Source: Anaspis maculata
Taxonomy: Eukaryota > Arthropoda > Insecta > Coleoptera > Scraptiidae
DNA length: 64,000 nucleotides
Direction of reading: 5' to 3'
Assembly (NCBI GenBank): GCA_949128115.1
Contig: OX421968.1
Coordinates: forward strand, 930,001 to 994,000
Part shown: one piece after another, positions 24,987 through 36,864 of the stretch
How the letters are laid out: every line of letters starts with the position of its first letter
Position numbering within the stretch: the stretch's first letter is position 1
Notes under the pieces: generated by a model
What the model saw: only the letters and a program-made list of their open reading frames with translations
Told to the model about the DNA's origin: nothing
Database searches by the model: none
Made by a program: the position numbers and the translations under genes

Positions 24987-25338
24987 GTAGCTTGTGGTGT
25001 GGTGGTCAGCGCGTTCGACTGCCACACTAAAGGTCGTGGGTTAAAGTTCCACTGTGGGCGCTCGGATTTTCGTCTCAAAAAAGAGCTCTTTCATTTAGTT
25101 GGAATGCGTGCTAAATGCAGTGTTATTAGTTAATTAGTGTGTCGCATAGCACGTAAAATAAGAACGATGGTGCCGACCCCCATGCGATGTTGGTGGTCGT
25201 TGAAAATCGCTACCCTGTGTTGGAACACACAGGGGCTCGGCAAAATCTCCGGTATGGTGGAGGAAAGCATTCACCGGCGTCGGTGTTTGGCCTCGTTGCA
25301 GAAATAGGCCGACGTTGAATAAACGAATAAAAAAAAAA
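24987..25338 (+). mobile_element. tRNA-derived SINE, plus-strand copy
   Basis: The head carries an A-box-like TGGTGGTCAGCGCG and a degraded B box (gtgggttaaagttcc) around 25003-25055. A 270-bp body follows, with atagcacgtaaaataag, gtgttggaacacacagggg and caccggcgtcggtgt, and a poly-A tail at 25328-25338. The flanks ACTTTATGAACTGA and ACTTCATGAATTCA agree at 11 of 14 positions and may be a worn target duplication. A second copy of the family lies inverted at 49578-51787. Confidence 0.85.
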
Positions 25339-26028
25339 CTTCATGAATTCATTGTGAATAATGCGAAGCACAGCTTAACCCTTGACAATATGCCTCGAAA
25401 ATGTATAGGTATGTATTTTATGCCTCCACAAAGGGCCATTATAGGTAAGCGGCCATCAAATTTGCATAAAACGAGGTCCGTTGCTAACCACTACCATTGA
25501 ATTCTATCACGTTGTTACGGTCGCCCTTTAGCCCTGCTTGTGTTTCTAAACATCAACAAAGAACAATAATTTTAATTAAAGAAGTTATCGGTAAAGGTAC
25601 ATTTAATTGAGAAAATTCCGCGGTCATTAACCCACTATCTGTTGATGATATCGCATCGGTATATTATAGTTGTTCGTTATTGGTATTCTGCCATCGTCGA
25701 AACGTCAGTGGATGTCATTATAGCCAGCCAGTGTGTTTCGCAAAGGTGGATCGCCGTTGCAAGATAGCTGCACATTTTTACTTTGACGTACAATTATCTG
25801 TCTACATACACGGTGCAGAAGCGATTTTCTCGAGGATTTTCTTAGCACGCATCCAAAATGGTGGACAACTACTTTTTTTTACGTTTGTCTGTAATTTTTT
25901 TCTGACTACCTCTCATCACACATGAAGGTATGATAAAACCAGTCCATCTCCTCACCTTGCGGTGTGTTTAATAGGAAGCCTCGTCCAGAAAATGGGTTTA
26001 CTTCGCAGCAGTCATTCATGTTGGTATA
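25339..26028. other. No gene
   Basis: No recognisable protein or repeat; short ORFs of up to 81 codons have no domain I can name. Confidence 0.4.
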
Positions 26029-26262
26029 CAGGGTGTTTCGGTGACCTTGCATAATACTTCGGGAGGTGATTGCTCTCAAGAAAATAAGTTGAAAAGTAGG
26101 AATAACATTTTTTCCTAAAGTACTTCCTAAGGGAAGGGAGTTACAGCCCCTCAAAGGTACGCAGTAAAGCATCAAAGTTTTCAAATTATTTGCTGAAAAA
26201 CCGTCAAAGGCAGGAACTTCAAATTTAGCGTAGAGAAGTTTTCCAACATTGAACATTCTATA
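26029..26262. mobile_element. One-armed copy of the CAGGGTG MITE
   Basis: The segment begins CAGGGTGTTTCGGTGACC after TA (26027-26028) and follows the left arm of 44-637 and 48616-49195 for about 230 bp. At a poly-T run near 26267 the similarity ends and no right arm follows, so the copy is truncated. Confidence 0.8.
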
Positions 26263-26559
26263 TTAAAATCGTTTTTTTTTTTCACCGTAACTTTTTAACC
26301 GTTGAACCGATTTAAATGAACTTTGGACCAAAGTTTACTCAAATAAGTCTTCGTCGAACAGTAATACCACGATTTATCCAAAAATTTAGGGGGTGAATAA
26401 TAGGGGGGTGCCTTCTTTTTCGTCCCCTATTTTTACCTCCCATTATTATTTTTTCAAATTGTTGATATATTCGGATTCTACGTTCAATTTAGAAGAAAAA
26501 GTTACTCTTTGAGTTACTCTCTTCACTCTTTAAAGTTACGCGCCAGCCGCTTTCAAGAT
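26263..26559. other. Spacer between MITE half and Jockey-like LINE
   Basis: Non-coding and AT-rich. It may include the 5' untranslated part of the LINE. Confidence 0.35.
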
Positions 26560-26968
26560 GGCGGCTGGCGCGTGTGGCGGTGCCGGATCGGCAGTCTGTA
26601 AGAAATGTAAGAGGCAGTCTGTAAGAAATGTAAGAGATCGAATCTGGTGAACGGCATCAAGTGTATCAACTGTGGAAGTCTGTTTCATCCGAGTTGTGCC
26701 AAGCGTTCCAGTGGTGTAAAACAAATTGATATGTTGTGACTTTGATATGTTGTGAAAAAAGCTTAAGCGTGTTGTGGTGAGAGGGATAGCCCTTGAACTG
26801 CTCGGATCCTACCTGGAGGGCAGACCGCAATGTGTTTTGGAATTCGATAGGGATAAGGACATAAAAGTAAGATCAAGAAAATTATTTATAAAAAGAGGGT
26901 TTCCACAGGGGTCCATTCTGGGCCCACTCTTCTACATAATCTATACCAATGAAATTTCCAATCTTATC

Positions 26969-27316
26969 GGTCGCGGGAACATAACCGTCACCCTGGCACC
27001 CGCTATGGCAACGTTGCAGGCACGCCGGCCCAACGAAGCCGATAACGCAGCGCCTCTTGCCAGCTTCTTGCCCGCGTTTGCGCCTGAGGGGGTGCCAAAG
27101 TACCGCTGTAGAGATTAGCTTTTTTTTGACATTACTCTGTTAAATGTTGAGTTTAGCACATTAATTTTTATGATGAAGCGATAATTGTTAAATAAATTAT
27201 CTATATATTTATTACAACTTTACAACTGAAGAAAATTGTATCAACAAGTACGTACTAGTGAAAATAACATCATACCATATACCCATCTTTAGCACGCCAT
27301 TTTTGTTCCCGCGACC
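26969..27316. mobile_element. Insertion A in the LINE: GGTCGCGGGAACA element
   Basis: Exact inverted ends GGTCGCGGGAACA bound a 348-bp insert placed between RT motif B and the FADD block. The flanking bases contain TAT on both sides; removing the insert with one TAT leaves the LINE frame reading NLIEEPVIQFADD. There is no transposase frame; the interior is GC-rich on the left and AT-rich on the right. Confidence 0.75.
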
Positions 27317-27399
27317 TATAGAAGAACCAGTGATTCAGTTTGCAGATGACACCTTTCTGGTTGTTGGCAGTGTTGACCTTGAGGGGGCGGGTCTGAGAG

Positions 27400-28282
27400 T
27401 AGTGGCGCCGAACTCCTAAAAAGTTACTATGGCGAAAAAGATTTTGAACCCCCCCCTATTGCTACGCTACGGTCGGGCCTGGGGGCCTAAGAGCCCCTCG
27501 TGCAGCTGGCGCCGCAGGCGAAATTTTTTCAGAATAATAAAAATAATAATAATAACAATAATAAGCAAAAAAAAGCCGCTGACCAAATTGTCCATAGATT
27601 TCATTATCTTTTACACAAAAATCGAAAGTTTTTTGTGAGATCGTAAGATCGTGAGGTTTTCCTAGTCCATTTAGTTGGCTGTTCAAATACCGTATGATCA
27701 AAACCTTTTTGCCTCTAGTCCAGAGCGCTATGAAATTATCATTTTATATGTAAATCAAAGGTTGGCCGTAATCCAGGCCATAATGACTGAATAAACTGTT
27801 GAATGCCAGTGTCGGTCTCTGATAAATGTTGAAAACTGAATAAGAAGTTTTTCATTATCAAAAGCTATTTTCGAAATGGTACAAAATTGGAAAACGGAGA
27901 GTGGTCGTATTCCCTCCCAACAAGCATTGGAGATTGCCAAACAACATGCAGATGTCATTTTGAGGTGAATTGCAGGATATACTACTACCAACAATTGGAA
28001 AAGGCAGAAAAATAAGTCATAGCACTCTTGAAGTAAAATCGTTTTGCTCATACGGTACCTATACCTAGGTAAACATCGTAAATAACTGTCATTTAGATTC
28101 AAAGTGCCTCATAATCCTAATATCCAATGATTTGCTGGGTGAATCTCTCTTCCTCTTCTTTTCCTCCCTTCTTCTCCATTTTTCTTTTCTTCTCCTTTTT
28201 CCCTTTTTTTTTTACCTCCGAACCCCCCCCCCATTTTGAGGTATGGCGAGCGCCACAAAATAAAATCTATTCGGCGCCACTG
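27400..28282. mobile_element. Insertion B in the LINE: AGTGGCGCCGAA element
   Basis: The ends AGTGGCGCCGAA and TTCGGCGCCACT are exact inverses, extended at the right to CACTG, which resembles hAT CAGTGGCG ends. Removing 27400-28282 brings the LINE codons of GAGLR and GLNALDTL together in frame, but no 8-bp duplication is visible. The interior has a gcgccgcaggcgaaatttttt block also found at 56869-56890 and, diverged, at 48186-48203, so it belongs to a repeated family. Confidence 0.65.
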
Positions 28283-28317
28283 GACTCAACGCTCTTGACA
28301 CGCTTTCGGGCTGGTTC

Positions 28318-28896
28318 GGGGTTGCGTTAGAGAACTACACTATTCTGCGATTCTTACATTTTTGGAGTGGGGTAGGGAGTGGGGGTATCAAGTAAGTCAA
28401 AGTAACTACCACTTTCCGAACGATTTTCGCTGTGCTGGAAATGTCACTGTCAATCACACTGATTGGCGATCGCAGTGCTGTTTAGTTTCAATGTAAAGTA
28501 AGCTTTTCTGATAAAATACCCATTTTTATAGGTACTGCCTACCACGTAAGTACCCAATCGAAACGATTATGGTCAAAATAAAAAAAAGTCTGACAGAGAA
28601 ATATGTGGGTGCTGAGATGCGCATGACGAGTAACTTTCACGGCGCTCAGAGGAGTCGGAGGTGCTGCGAACTTTGTCACTTCAACACAACACGTTTTGAG
28701 TTCTTGAACGGTTTACTGCGTTACCGATAGTGCGTACAGAAGATAGATAGATAGATAGATAGATACATAGATAGATAGATACATTTATTGTCTTCCATAA
28801 AACCATTTACAGGTTGTAGAACTGTCAACGAAGAGATCTCGAACGGTCATTTCTGCAACAATCGCAGAATAGTATAGTTCTCGAACGCAACCCGGG
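28318..28896. mobile_element. Insertion C in the LINE, with a GATA tract
   Basis: About 40 bp at the left (gttgcgttagagaactacac onwards) is inverted at the right (about 28848-28893). The insert separates GWF from SGLQLNKL of the LINE frame. Inside, a GATA microsatellite at 28742-28783 precedes acatttattgtcttcc, which reads on the minus strand as the 3' end of another LINE. The insert is therefore composite. Confidence 0.65.
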
Positions 28897-28921
28897 GCGA
28901 GTGGCTTGCAGCTAAATAAAC

Positions 28922-30214
28922 TGCTCAACATTTGAAATGTCGGTATCGAAAATCTTGCCCTTTTTCAAAATGGTGTAATTTTGGATTGTCTCAACCGATT
29001 CCGATTTTGTTTTCACGGTTGCTTAGATACATCTTTCAGCAGTCTACTCCGTTGACGAGAATTTTCAACTCGTTTCAATCACATTCGTTACAGGGTGGAA
29101 TGTAAAGCATTGCAAAATTGTGCTTAGTTCAATTGATCCCCGTTTTTCTGAACAATTGTTTCCACAAATTCTAACGATACAATCATGAAGCCTGATGTCT
29201 TGTCTCGAGAGGGTTTTTGAATTTTCCAGATCAGAAGTTCAACAATGATGATATGATTTTTTTTTTGTAAAAGTTGCATTTTAGACATCTTGGAAAAATA
29301 AGAAATTGGGGTTATATTTTTGAAATGTGTTCAAACTAAAATTTTAGAATGTATTTCTGAACCAACAAAACATATACATGTTCAATTTGAGGTCCGTACG
29401 TCAAAAATTCCGATATTGATACGATGCAATAAGTGCGCCCTCTGAATCTCTGATTGCGGATTTCAACCAAAATCACATAAGTTTATTAGACGCCTATACC
29501 ATGGCCGCATACCAAATTTCAGCTCAATTGGATGTACCGTTTGAGAGTTATCATGGGCGATTACACAGAGTTAGACACACGGACAGGCAGACGGACCAAC
29601 TTTGAACTGAAAATGGTCCAAATAAATCGATTGGGTGGACCTTAAAAACAGTTATTCTTCGAAATTCAGGAACAAATTTTTGGGGGGTTCAAAATATTTT
29701 CCTTTTCATTCGACAACGCGAAGCGGGAAAGTAAAACAGAGGTTTCTGAAGGCACAGTAGTTTTTAACTGTTCAAGCAACAAGCATGCAAAATTACAGGT
29801 TCTTATCATCAAAAATGCGATCTTATTGCCAACCGAAATGACTAAAATGCAACTTTTACTAAACAAAATCATCATCATCATCATCATCATCATTGTTGGA
29901 CTTCTGATCTGGAAAATTCGAAAACTGTTTCGAGAGGGACATCAGGCTTCATGATTATATCGTAAGAATTCGAAAAAAAAAATTTCACAAAAATGGGGAT
30001 CTATTGAACTAAGCACAATTTTGCAATGCTTTACATTCCACTCTGTAACGAATGTAATTGAAATAAGTCAAAAAATCTCACCAACCGAGTAGATGGCTGG
30101 AGAATGTATCCTAACAACTGTGGAAAAAAAATCGGAATCGGTTGAGACAATCCAAAGTAATACCGTTTTGAATAAGGGCAAAATTTTTCATACCGACATT
30201 TCAAATGTTGAGCA
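28922..30214. mobile_element. Insertion D in the LINE: 1.3 kb foldback
   Basis: TGCTCAACATTTGAAATGTC at the left is matched inverted at the right. Arms of about 350-400 bp pair (28922-29280 with 29850-30214), with a loop of about 570 bp between. A CAGGGTGGAATG motif lies inside the left arm (29092). An ATC microsatellite (29870-29893) breaks the right arm. The 30093-30701 ORF starts within this arm and then enters the LINE, so its first 40 codons are not protein sequence. Confidence 0.75.
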
Positions 30215-30879
30215 ATTTATGTCTAAGACAAATCTTATCAGGCTTAATTTTAGTCAGGGCGACTCACTGTATACCCTTGGGTTTGAAGACACTGATGTAA
30301 AGTCGGTACCTAACGCTAAATTTCTGAGTGTCATAGTCGATCACAGATTGGATTGGAGGGCTCATGTGGAGTTTGTTGCTGGGGGCCTGGCGAAGTGTTG
30401 CTATGCATTGAGAACATTAGCTGCGCTGGTTAGCACTGAGGCGGCACTAGCAGCTTACCATGCTTATATCCAATCTAGAATCAGATACGGAATAATTTTT
30501 TGGGGAAATTCGGCTTTTGCCATCAGAGTGTTCAGACTGCAAAAAGGAGCGCTAAGAAACGTTTTTCAAATCAAATGTAGAGATACATGCAGGCCATATT
30601 TTATTGAGCACGGCGTTCTCACTTCGGTGTCTCTATATATCTATGAACTCACAATATTTGTCTTGAAGAACACCAGGATTTGTTTGAGGGATGCAAATTG
30701 AATCATGCATATGCAACGCGAAACAAAGATCTTCTCAAAATGGATAAGTTGCAATATACTTACCTTCAGAAAAATGTTCCATATTCGGCACTACAAATTT
30801 TCAATCAATTTCCTTCCGACTTTAAAAAGCTGCGCTTACCTCGGGTTCGGCACTTGCTCGGGGGGTTTCTAGCATGTAA

Positions 30880-31491
30880 TAGTGCGGTCGGTGGTAGAAT
30901 ACATAAATTGGACTTATACTGCACTTTTGGTTAATGCAATGAAACTTGGCACACAGTTTCTTGAGACCATTTTAAGTGATTTCACTCGATGAGCCAGAAA
31001 AAAAAATCGATGGGAGGCGCTGTACAGCCCCCTTTTTTCAAGATGGCGCCCGATTTTTGAAAAAATCACCAAATTATCGTACAATTGCCGGGAAAACATT
31101 ATGTCCATGGATTTCGAGGATGCTGAATCGATTGGCAGCAACATTGACTTGACTAGACCAACGTGGAGGTCGTTTTTTTTTTAGACAATTTGGATCCAAA
31201 ATAACGGTTCTCCGACTACCACGTTGGTCCAATGAAGTCAATGTTTCTGCCAATCGATCCAGCAACCTCGAAATAGATGGAAATGATACTTGTCCGGCAA
31301 TTGTACGACCAATTTGGTGATTTTTCCAAATTAGGCCGCCATTTTGAAAAAAGGGGGCTGTACAGCGCCCCCCATCGATTTTTTTTCTGGCTCATCGGAT
31401 GAAATTACTTGAAATGGTCTCAAAAACCTCTATGCCAAGTTTCGTCCCATTAACCAAAAGTGCAGTATCATTCAGCGTACCGACCGCACTA
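30880..31491. mobile_element. Insertion E in the LINE: TAGTGCGGTCGG foldback
   Basis: TAGTGCGGTCGGT at the left is inverted at the right end (CCGACCGCACTA). The arms continue inward with ttggttaatgcaatgaaactt, gagccagaaaaaaaaatcga and the gcgctgtacagcccccttttttcaa block. TAA flanks both sides (30877-30879 and 31492-31494). Excision with or without one TAA keeps the LINE frame open from FLACN into AYYSVQEF. A 3-bp TAA duplication would suit PIF/Harbinger-like targeting, but the termini are not typical. Confidence 0.75.
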
Positions 31492-31826
31492 TAAAGCTTA
31501 TTACTCGGTACAGGAGTTCAGTGATGATGCAGACGTCGATCAAGTCATAGTCATGTGTTTTAAAATGTTTTCATGATGATGTTTAATCTATACCATGTGT
31601 TGTTTACTATAAATTTCTGTATTTTTGCATATATTTGTGTTGTTATCTATTTATATTGTATATCTATATATTTATATGGTTATTTATTTGAGATATTTAT
31701 TCATATTTAAATGCGATTTATATTTATTTATATTACGCACTGCTGTACAATGTACATACTGTGACGGTTCCACACCTGATTGGATAAACATGGAATGAAA
31801 TAAAGATCTATCTATCTATCTATCTT

Positions 31827-32439
31827 GCAAAATTTTGAACAAAGGCTTCGTTTCGGAGATAATTAGATTTGAGTTTAGTGTCAAACTCCTAAAACCCAAA
31901 CAGGGTTGAAAAGGAGAGAAACAATTATTTTTATTTTTTATAATTGGTTTTGAAACTTTGAAAACATTAGGAAGAGTCAGTAAAACCCAGTAGAATTTAT
32001 GTTTTCAAATTTTAAACAGGCGTGTCTGGATTCCATTTTGGATTGCAATTTGAAAATGTACCTACTAGTTTTATTTATTATCAATTATCATATTATCAAA
32101 TATTTGTAAAATTCAGATGTGCAGAGAATTTGCCAAAGGGTGCATCAAACATCGCGATATAATGGAAACGTTCAAATTAAATCCAAAAAATAAAAATTTT
32201 TCAAGAATTTGTGGAGTATGGAATGGAGTACCGACAGTACGAAAATATTTTAAATATGTTAACTTAACAACTGCATAAGTTGTTTATAAATCTACAAGAC
32301 CGCTGCATGGTACTGTACTTGAGTTGGGAATACTTGAGATTGTGAGAAAAATGAGAGCAAATATGTTTCTCAAGTTGATTGGTATAATCTCGTCATTGAT
32401 GCCGTACATCGTTTGCAAAATTTTCGCGACTATACCTAA
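31827..32439. other. No gene
   Basis: AT-rich sequence downstream of the LINE tail, with no recognisable feature. Confidence 0.4.
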
Positions 32440-32875
32440 ATTCATCCCTTCGCTCCACCACCGACTTCAAAATTTTAAATTGCATCACCTACTTTGTGAT
32501 ACATTGAATTTAAGGGAATCAAATTCTCTGTCTGAGAAAAATATTCCTAAAATTCTCAAACTCTCCTTCTCCTTATAAAATTTTCCAACTATCTTTATTG
32601 GGGGGAAAGTTTGAAATTTTGAGAACTTTCCTCAGAAAGAGAATGGTTTCAATTCTTGACCACCTGTATACCTACCTACTTATTTGTACTTAGTGTGTTT
32701 GTGTTTAAACCCTGTTTCTGCGTTATTCTTTTCCTGTATTTGAGTGTACAGCCTGTTGGAAAATAAACTTATATATTTATTTGTTTATAACAAAGTAGGT
32801 GATGCAATTTTAAATTGTGAAGTTATTGTAGGCAGGGGGGGGGGCGAAGGGGAGAATTTGGGTAGCGCATTCTTT
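32440..32875. repeat. Hairpin of the catcacctactttgtgatac repeat family
   Basis: 32440-32580 (aaattcatcccttcgctcc, gcatcacctactttgtgatac) is inverted at 32797-32875 (agtaggtgatgcaattttaaa, cgaaggggagaatttggg). Further copies lie at 36106-36165, 36300-36430, 36480-36600 and 36745-36850, in both orientations. Confidence 0.7.
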
Positions 32876-32900
32876 TCTCTCGTTGAATGCAGGAGTGCAG

Positions 32901-33161
32901 GATTTCGATTATTTTCAGCACATATGATCATTGGACCTATTCAACGGAACTATTCCGTTTTGACCCGGAGCACCACCAAATTTGCCCCTTAGGAACGGAG
33001 GGGTGGGGGGTATCTTCAGAATTTGAAGCTCCAGGTCTAGTATAGTCCAATGAAGGCCTACAAAGGCAAGCGAGTAGTCATTTTCGAATGATTTTTATTC
33101 GCTGATGTCGATTTTGACGTGGAAAATGGGTTGCGCAGTCATTTGACAAAAATAATTGGTA
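32901..33161 (+). repeat. Left arm of a 6.1 kb foldback
   Basis: This 260-bp segment, from gatttcgattattttcagca to gtcatttgacaaaaataattggt, is present in inverse orientation at 38786-39036 with high identity. A phrase such as caaatttgccccttaggaac is shared exactly or nearly so. The arms enclose a LINE, MITEs and smaller inverted repeats. Confidence 0.85.
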
Positions 33162-33638
33162 ATAATAAAAGATAAAGAGGAAAGCAAGTGGTCATCTACT
33201 GAACTCTGTAGGAACTTGTTTTTTTTTGTGATAAATACATGAAACTTGGTACGGCTGTTCATTATTAGTCACTTTCCAAATATGGAGGGAGCACCACGCG
33301 TTCCGACGGATGACGTCGCGACGCAATAGTGGTCGCCATTTCCAGAACAGTCGATAGGTATATTATAATTTCTTTGATTTCTTCCATCAAGCCATATGCT
33401 TTCAAGATTCAATAAGATATTTCTGTCGATTTGGGGAAACGGTGGGCTACCAGTGGTAAACCAGGTGCCTGTTAGAGGGAACTGTGAGGTTTCTTCACCC
33501 CCAAATTTTCGCGGTCAACATCTTCGGATGAAACCGAGGATAAAACTATTTTGAAGTCTGTCCATACGAATATGTTATCTGGTTAACATTTCTCGTGTTT
33601 CGTCCCTCTAGGGACCCTTCAGTATTTTTATACAGATA
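33162..33638. other. Inter-element sequence inside the foldback
   Basis: Non-coding sequence with no identified repeat. Confidence 0.4.
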
Positions 33639-33639
33639 T

Positions 33640-36110
33640 AATAATAATAATAGGCTTTATTGTCCAACAACAAAAAGAAGTCATAAAGAGGACAAGAAAA
33701 ATGATTAAAATAAATAAGTAGCAATACTAGCATATCATAATGAGTGATGCGACAAACAATGCACACAAATAAAAACAAAATACAGCACAAGAATAAAGAC
33801 AAGGGAAAAGCCCACTGTCCTGAGACAGATCTAGGCAACCTGGAGGGCTCGCATGAAAACGCTTAACGAGGGGGAGCTTAAGTCTGTCTTGTGACAGACG
33901 TCGTTGAAGGATCTGGACATAGCATAAATCGGAGATCTGATGATCGCATTCGTGGCGGCAGCAGGGAGCCTGAAAAATCCGCAGCCTCTAGTACTCAATC
34001 GCGGTACCAATATGGAAAGTTCCCCCAGGAGCTCACTGCAGTCCGCAGTTCCGCTAAAGAGTTTATAAATAAAGACAAGAGACGCACGACACCTCCGAGA
34101 CTCAAGAGAATCTATACCAAACTCACCCAAGAGAAGGTCACCGTCAAAGCCTCGGTCCGGGAAAACACCATGCTGTCTGAAATAGAGATATTTCGAAAAT
34201 TTTCTTTCGACACGCTGGAGCTGAAGGCTCTGTCTCCTGTAGATGGGCGCCCACACCAGACTCGCATATTCTAGCCTCGACCGAACGAAAGTAAAATAGA
34301 GAGACTTGAGGCAGTCGATATTTGCGATAGATCCGCCATTCCTAATGATAAATCCCAGCATCCTGAGAGCCGACTTGCAGACCTGATCGATGTGAGGTGC
34401 AAATGATAACTCTGTGTCAAACAGGACGCCAAGATCCCGAAAAGTGCTGCAGGACCCCAGCGGAACACCATCGAGGACATACTCGTAGCTCACAAGACGC
34501 GAGGTATTTCTGGTAAAGGACATCACCTTACATTTGTCGACGTTCAAATGAAGCCCGTTGTCCCGGCACCACTCAGAAACGCCATTCAAGTCCTTCTGCA
34601 GCAGATCACAGTCCTCCCCAGTACGGACCCTCCTGAACAATTTCACGTCATCGGCGTACATCAGTATCCTACCATCCACCCGATCCACTATGTCATTGAT
34701 GAATATGTCAAACATCAGCGGCGCAAGGTTTGCACCTTGAGGTGCACCGCTGGTTGGCGAAAAGTCTGATGAGCGGCGGCCGTCAATCTCAACATACTGG
34801 CTCCGGTTGGTCAAGTACGAAGTGAGAAGAGAGAGCCACCCCTCATCAACGCCACATGCATATAGCTTCTCGAGGAGAATGCCATGGTCCATGCGATCGA
34901 AGGCCTTGGAAAAGTCAGTGAAAATTACGTCGACCTGTAAACGACTATCCATGGAAGAGCAAAGGTACTGGGTGAAACATGCCAAGTTAGTAATTGTACT
35001 CCTTCCCGGGAAGAAACCATGCTGTTTATCAGAGATAGTATGACCAATATCGACCATAAGGCTGCTGTGTATTGCCAACTCAAAAACTTTGGCAAAATTA
35101 GATAGAAGACATATTGGTCTATAATTCTCAATAAGATGTTTGTCACCCTTTTTATGGACCGGAGCAACACGACTCCCTTTCCACGCGTCAGGAAAAGTGG
35201 AGCTCCTCAAAAACAAATTAAACAGAGCTGCGAGGGGCTCGGCCAGAACACAGGCGCAGTCCCTGACAAGGAAGGCAGGGATTCCATCAGGCCCAGCCGT
35301 CCTTCCAGACTTGAGCCGTTTCAGTGCTTTTTGCACACTATCATGAGTGAAAGAATTCAGTGATAAAAAACGGTCCGACACAGAAGGTTGACGCTGAAAT
35401 GGCGTAGACGCGACAAATGATTCGGCAAAGGAATCAGCGAAGGCATCCACAATCTCCTGCGGCTCGGACAGACGTCTACCATGAACTGAAAACTCATTGG
35501 GCAGCCTAGAGTTACTCCTCTTACTCCCCACGAACCTGAAAAATTCACCAGGATCCTCCTTTATCCTCGTCTGTAAAGAGCCTACGTAATCTTTATAGGC
35601 TGTCGAAATCTTACGTCTTAAGTTTTTGCGAGCATTTTTATACTGCAATTTTAGACTTGTTGTTCCGGACTTTTTCAACCTGCTGAAAAGCCTATACTTA
35701 CGCTTCACGTCATTGATAATCTCTGCAGTGTACCACGTGGGATATACTCTCTTGCGGGACCTCACCTTAGGAACGTATAGATCGATAATGTTATATAAAA
35801 GATTGTAGAATTCAGTGCAGGCCACATTCACGTCCGAGAACTCAGAAATAAAAGACCAATCAACCGCCCGGATCCCATCATAAAGACCGTGAAAATTGGC
35901 CTTACGGAAATTGTAACTGAATCGAGAGGAATCACCACGAAAACAAATAGGTTCGGTCCGCATAGAAAAAGAAAGGGAAAGTGCAGGATGGTGCGCGTCA
36001 ACGGGCACCAAAGGCAGATCTTCTCGCTCAATCACACAGTCGAAATTAGAAAGAACCAAGTCCAGCAGTCTATTATTGTTATTGAGAACGTTATTGCGCG
36101 AACGCATCAC
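33640..36110 (-). CDS. 5'-truncated non-LTR retrotransposon ORF2 (endonuclease tail plus reverse transcriptase)
   Basis: This is an open minus-strand frame of 759 codons (CDS 33831-36110). It begins in the end of an apurinic-type endonuclease domain (RLLDLVLSN, then the histidine block VDAHHPALS, residues about 14-50). Reverse transcriptase follows: RTAGPDGIPAFLV, GSRVAPVHKKGDK and YRPICLLSN, then motif A IFTDFSKAFDRMDH (near residue 400), motif B SGAPQGANLAPLMF, and motif C LMYADDVKLF (near residue 485), so both catalytic aspartates are present. The thumb region has FRDLGVLFDTELSFAPHI and RSRLEYASLVWAP. The CDS ends at 33831. A 190-bp 3' region carries an aataaagcc-like signal and a TTA-type tail at 33639-33655. 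It belongs to the Jockey/CR1-like group. It lacks ORF1 and most of the endonuclease, so it is 5'-truncated despite the intact frame, which suggests recent insertion. Confidence 0.92.
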
Positions 36111-36860
36111 CTACCTTGCGATACATCAAATTAAAGAGAATTAAATTCTCTTTCTAAAAAAATACTTTGAAATTTTTCAACCCCACCCCGTTCTTCCTAA
36201 AATTCTCTGAGTGTCCAAGTTAATATTCTTGACCTCCATTTCCCTTCAATACATTAAACGTCATCCTGCACAGCATCAAAAGAGAAAAATTTCTATAAAA
36301 AAAGTGCCACCCAAATTTACCCCTTCGCTCCCCCCCACCTGACCTCAAAAATTTAAAATGTCAATATCCACTTTGTAATACATCAAATTGAAGAAAATTG
36401 AATTCTCTTCCTGAAAAAGATTTTTTTCACAATTTTCAAAGCCCCCCATCTCGGGAGAGGTAGAAAATTTCAAAAAAATTCTTTTCGAAAAGAGAATTCA
36501 ATTCCCTTTAATTTGATGTATCACAAAGTAGGTGGTGTTTTGTTAAATTTGGGAGTTGAGGTGAGGGAGAGCAAAGGGGAGAATTTGGGTAGCACTTTTT
36601 CCACCAAAAATTTTCTTCTTCGATGCTATCTAGGATGACGGCCGACTAAATTGAGAAAAAAATTAGGGGTCCAGAATATAAAATGGGACAGTCAGAGAAT
36701 TTTTAGGGAAAAGGGGTTAGGGTCAAAAAATTTTGAAATATTTTTTTCAGAAAGAAAATTCAATTTCCTTCAATTTGATGTACCGCAAGGTAGGTAGTGT
36801 CATTTGAAATTTCAAAGTTGAGGTTAGTGGGGGCGAGGGGGGTGAATATAGAAATTTGCC
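36111..36860. repeat. Cluster of inverted and direct repeat copies
   Basis: Four copies of the 32440-32580 family sit here: plus orientation at 36106-36165 and 36300-36430, minus at 36480-36600 and 36745-36850. The shared phrases are caaattgaagaaaattgaattctc and gggagaatttgggtagcac; the cluster can fold on itself. The 5' end of the LINE abuts the first copy at catcacctacc. Confidence 0.7.
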
Positions 36861-36864
36861 AATA

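Larger units (their letters stand above)
26560..31826 (+). pseudogene. Jockey-like LINE interrupted by five insertions
   Basis: One non-LTR retrotransposon can be followed through five interruptions. First comes a cysteine-rich zinc motif, GIKCINCGSLFHPSCAK (26560-26745). Next is reverse transcriptase from RGIALELLGSYLEGRPQ to GFPQGSILGPLFY (26757-26968). Then QFADDTFLVV, the catalytic FADD block (27317-27399), GLNALDTLSGWF (28283-28317) and GLQLNKL (28897-28921). From 30215 the frame runs from MSKTNLIR through FLSVIVDHRLDWRAHV and AAYHAYIQSRIRYGIIFWG to FLACN (30879). Last is AYYSVQEFSDDADVDQVIV with a TGA at 31574-31576. A 3' untranslated region ends in a TCTA-type microsatellite near 31805-31826, a usual LINE tail. 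A large internal deletion joins the zinc motif to mid-RT. A 23-bp tandem duplication breaks the zinc region, and there is a frameshift near 30690. It is non-functional. Confidence 0.88.

Noticed and set aside
33891..36134. Several ORFs opposite the long LINE frame (up to 127 codons)
   Set aside because: They are antisense shadows of the reverse transcriptase ORF.
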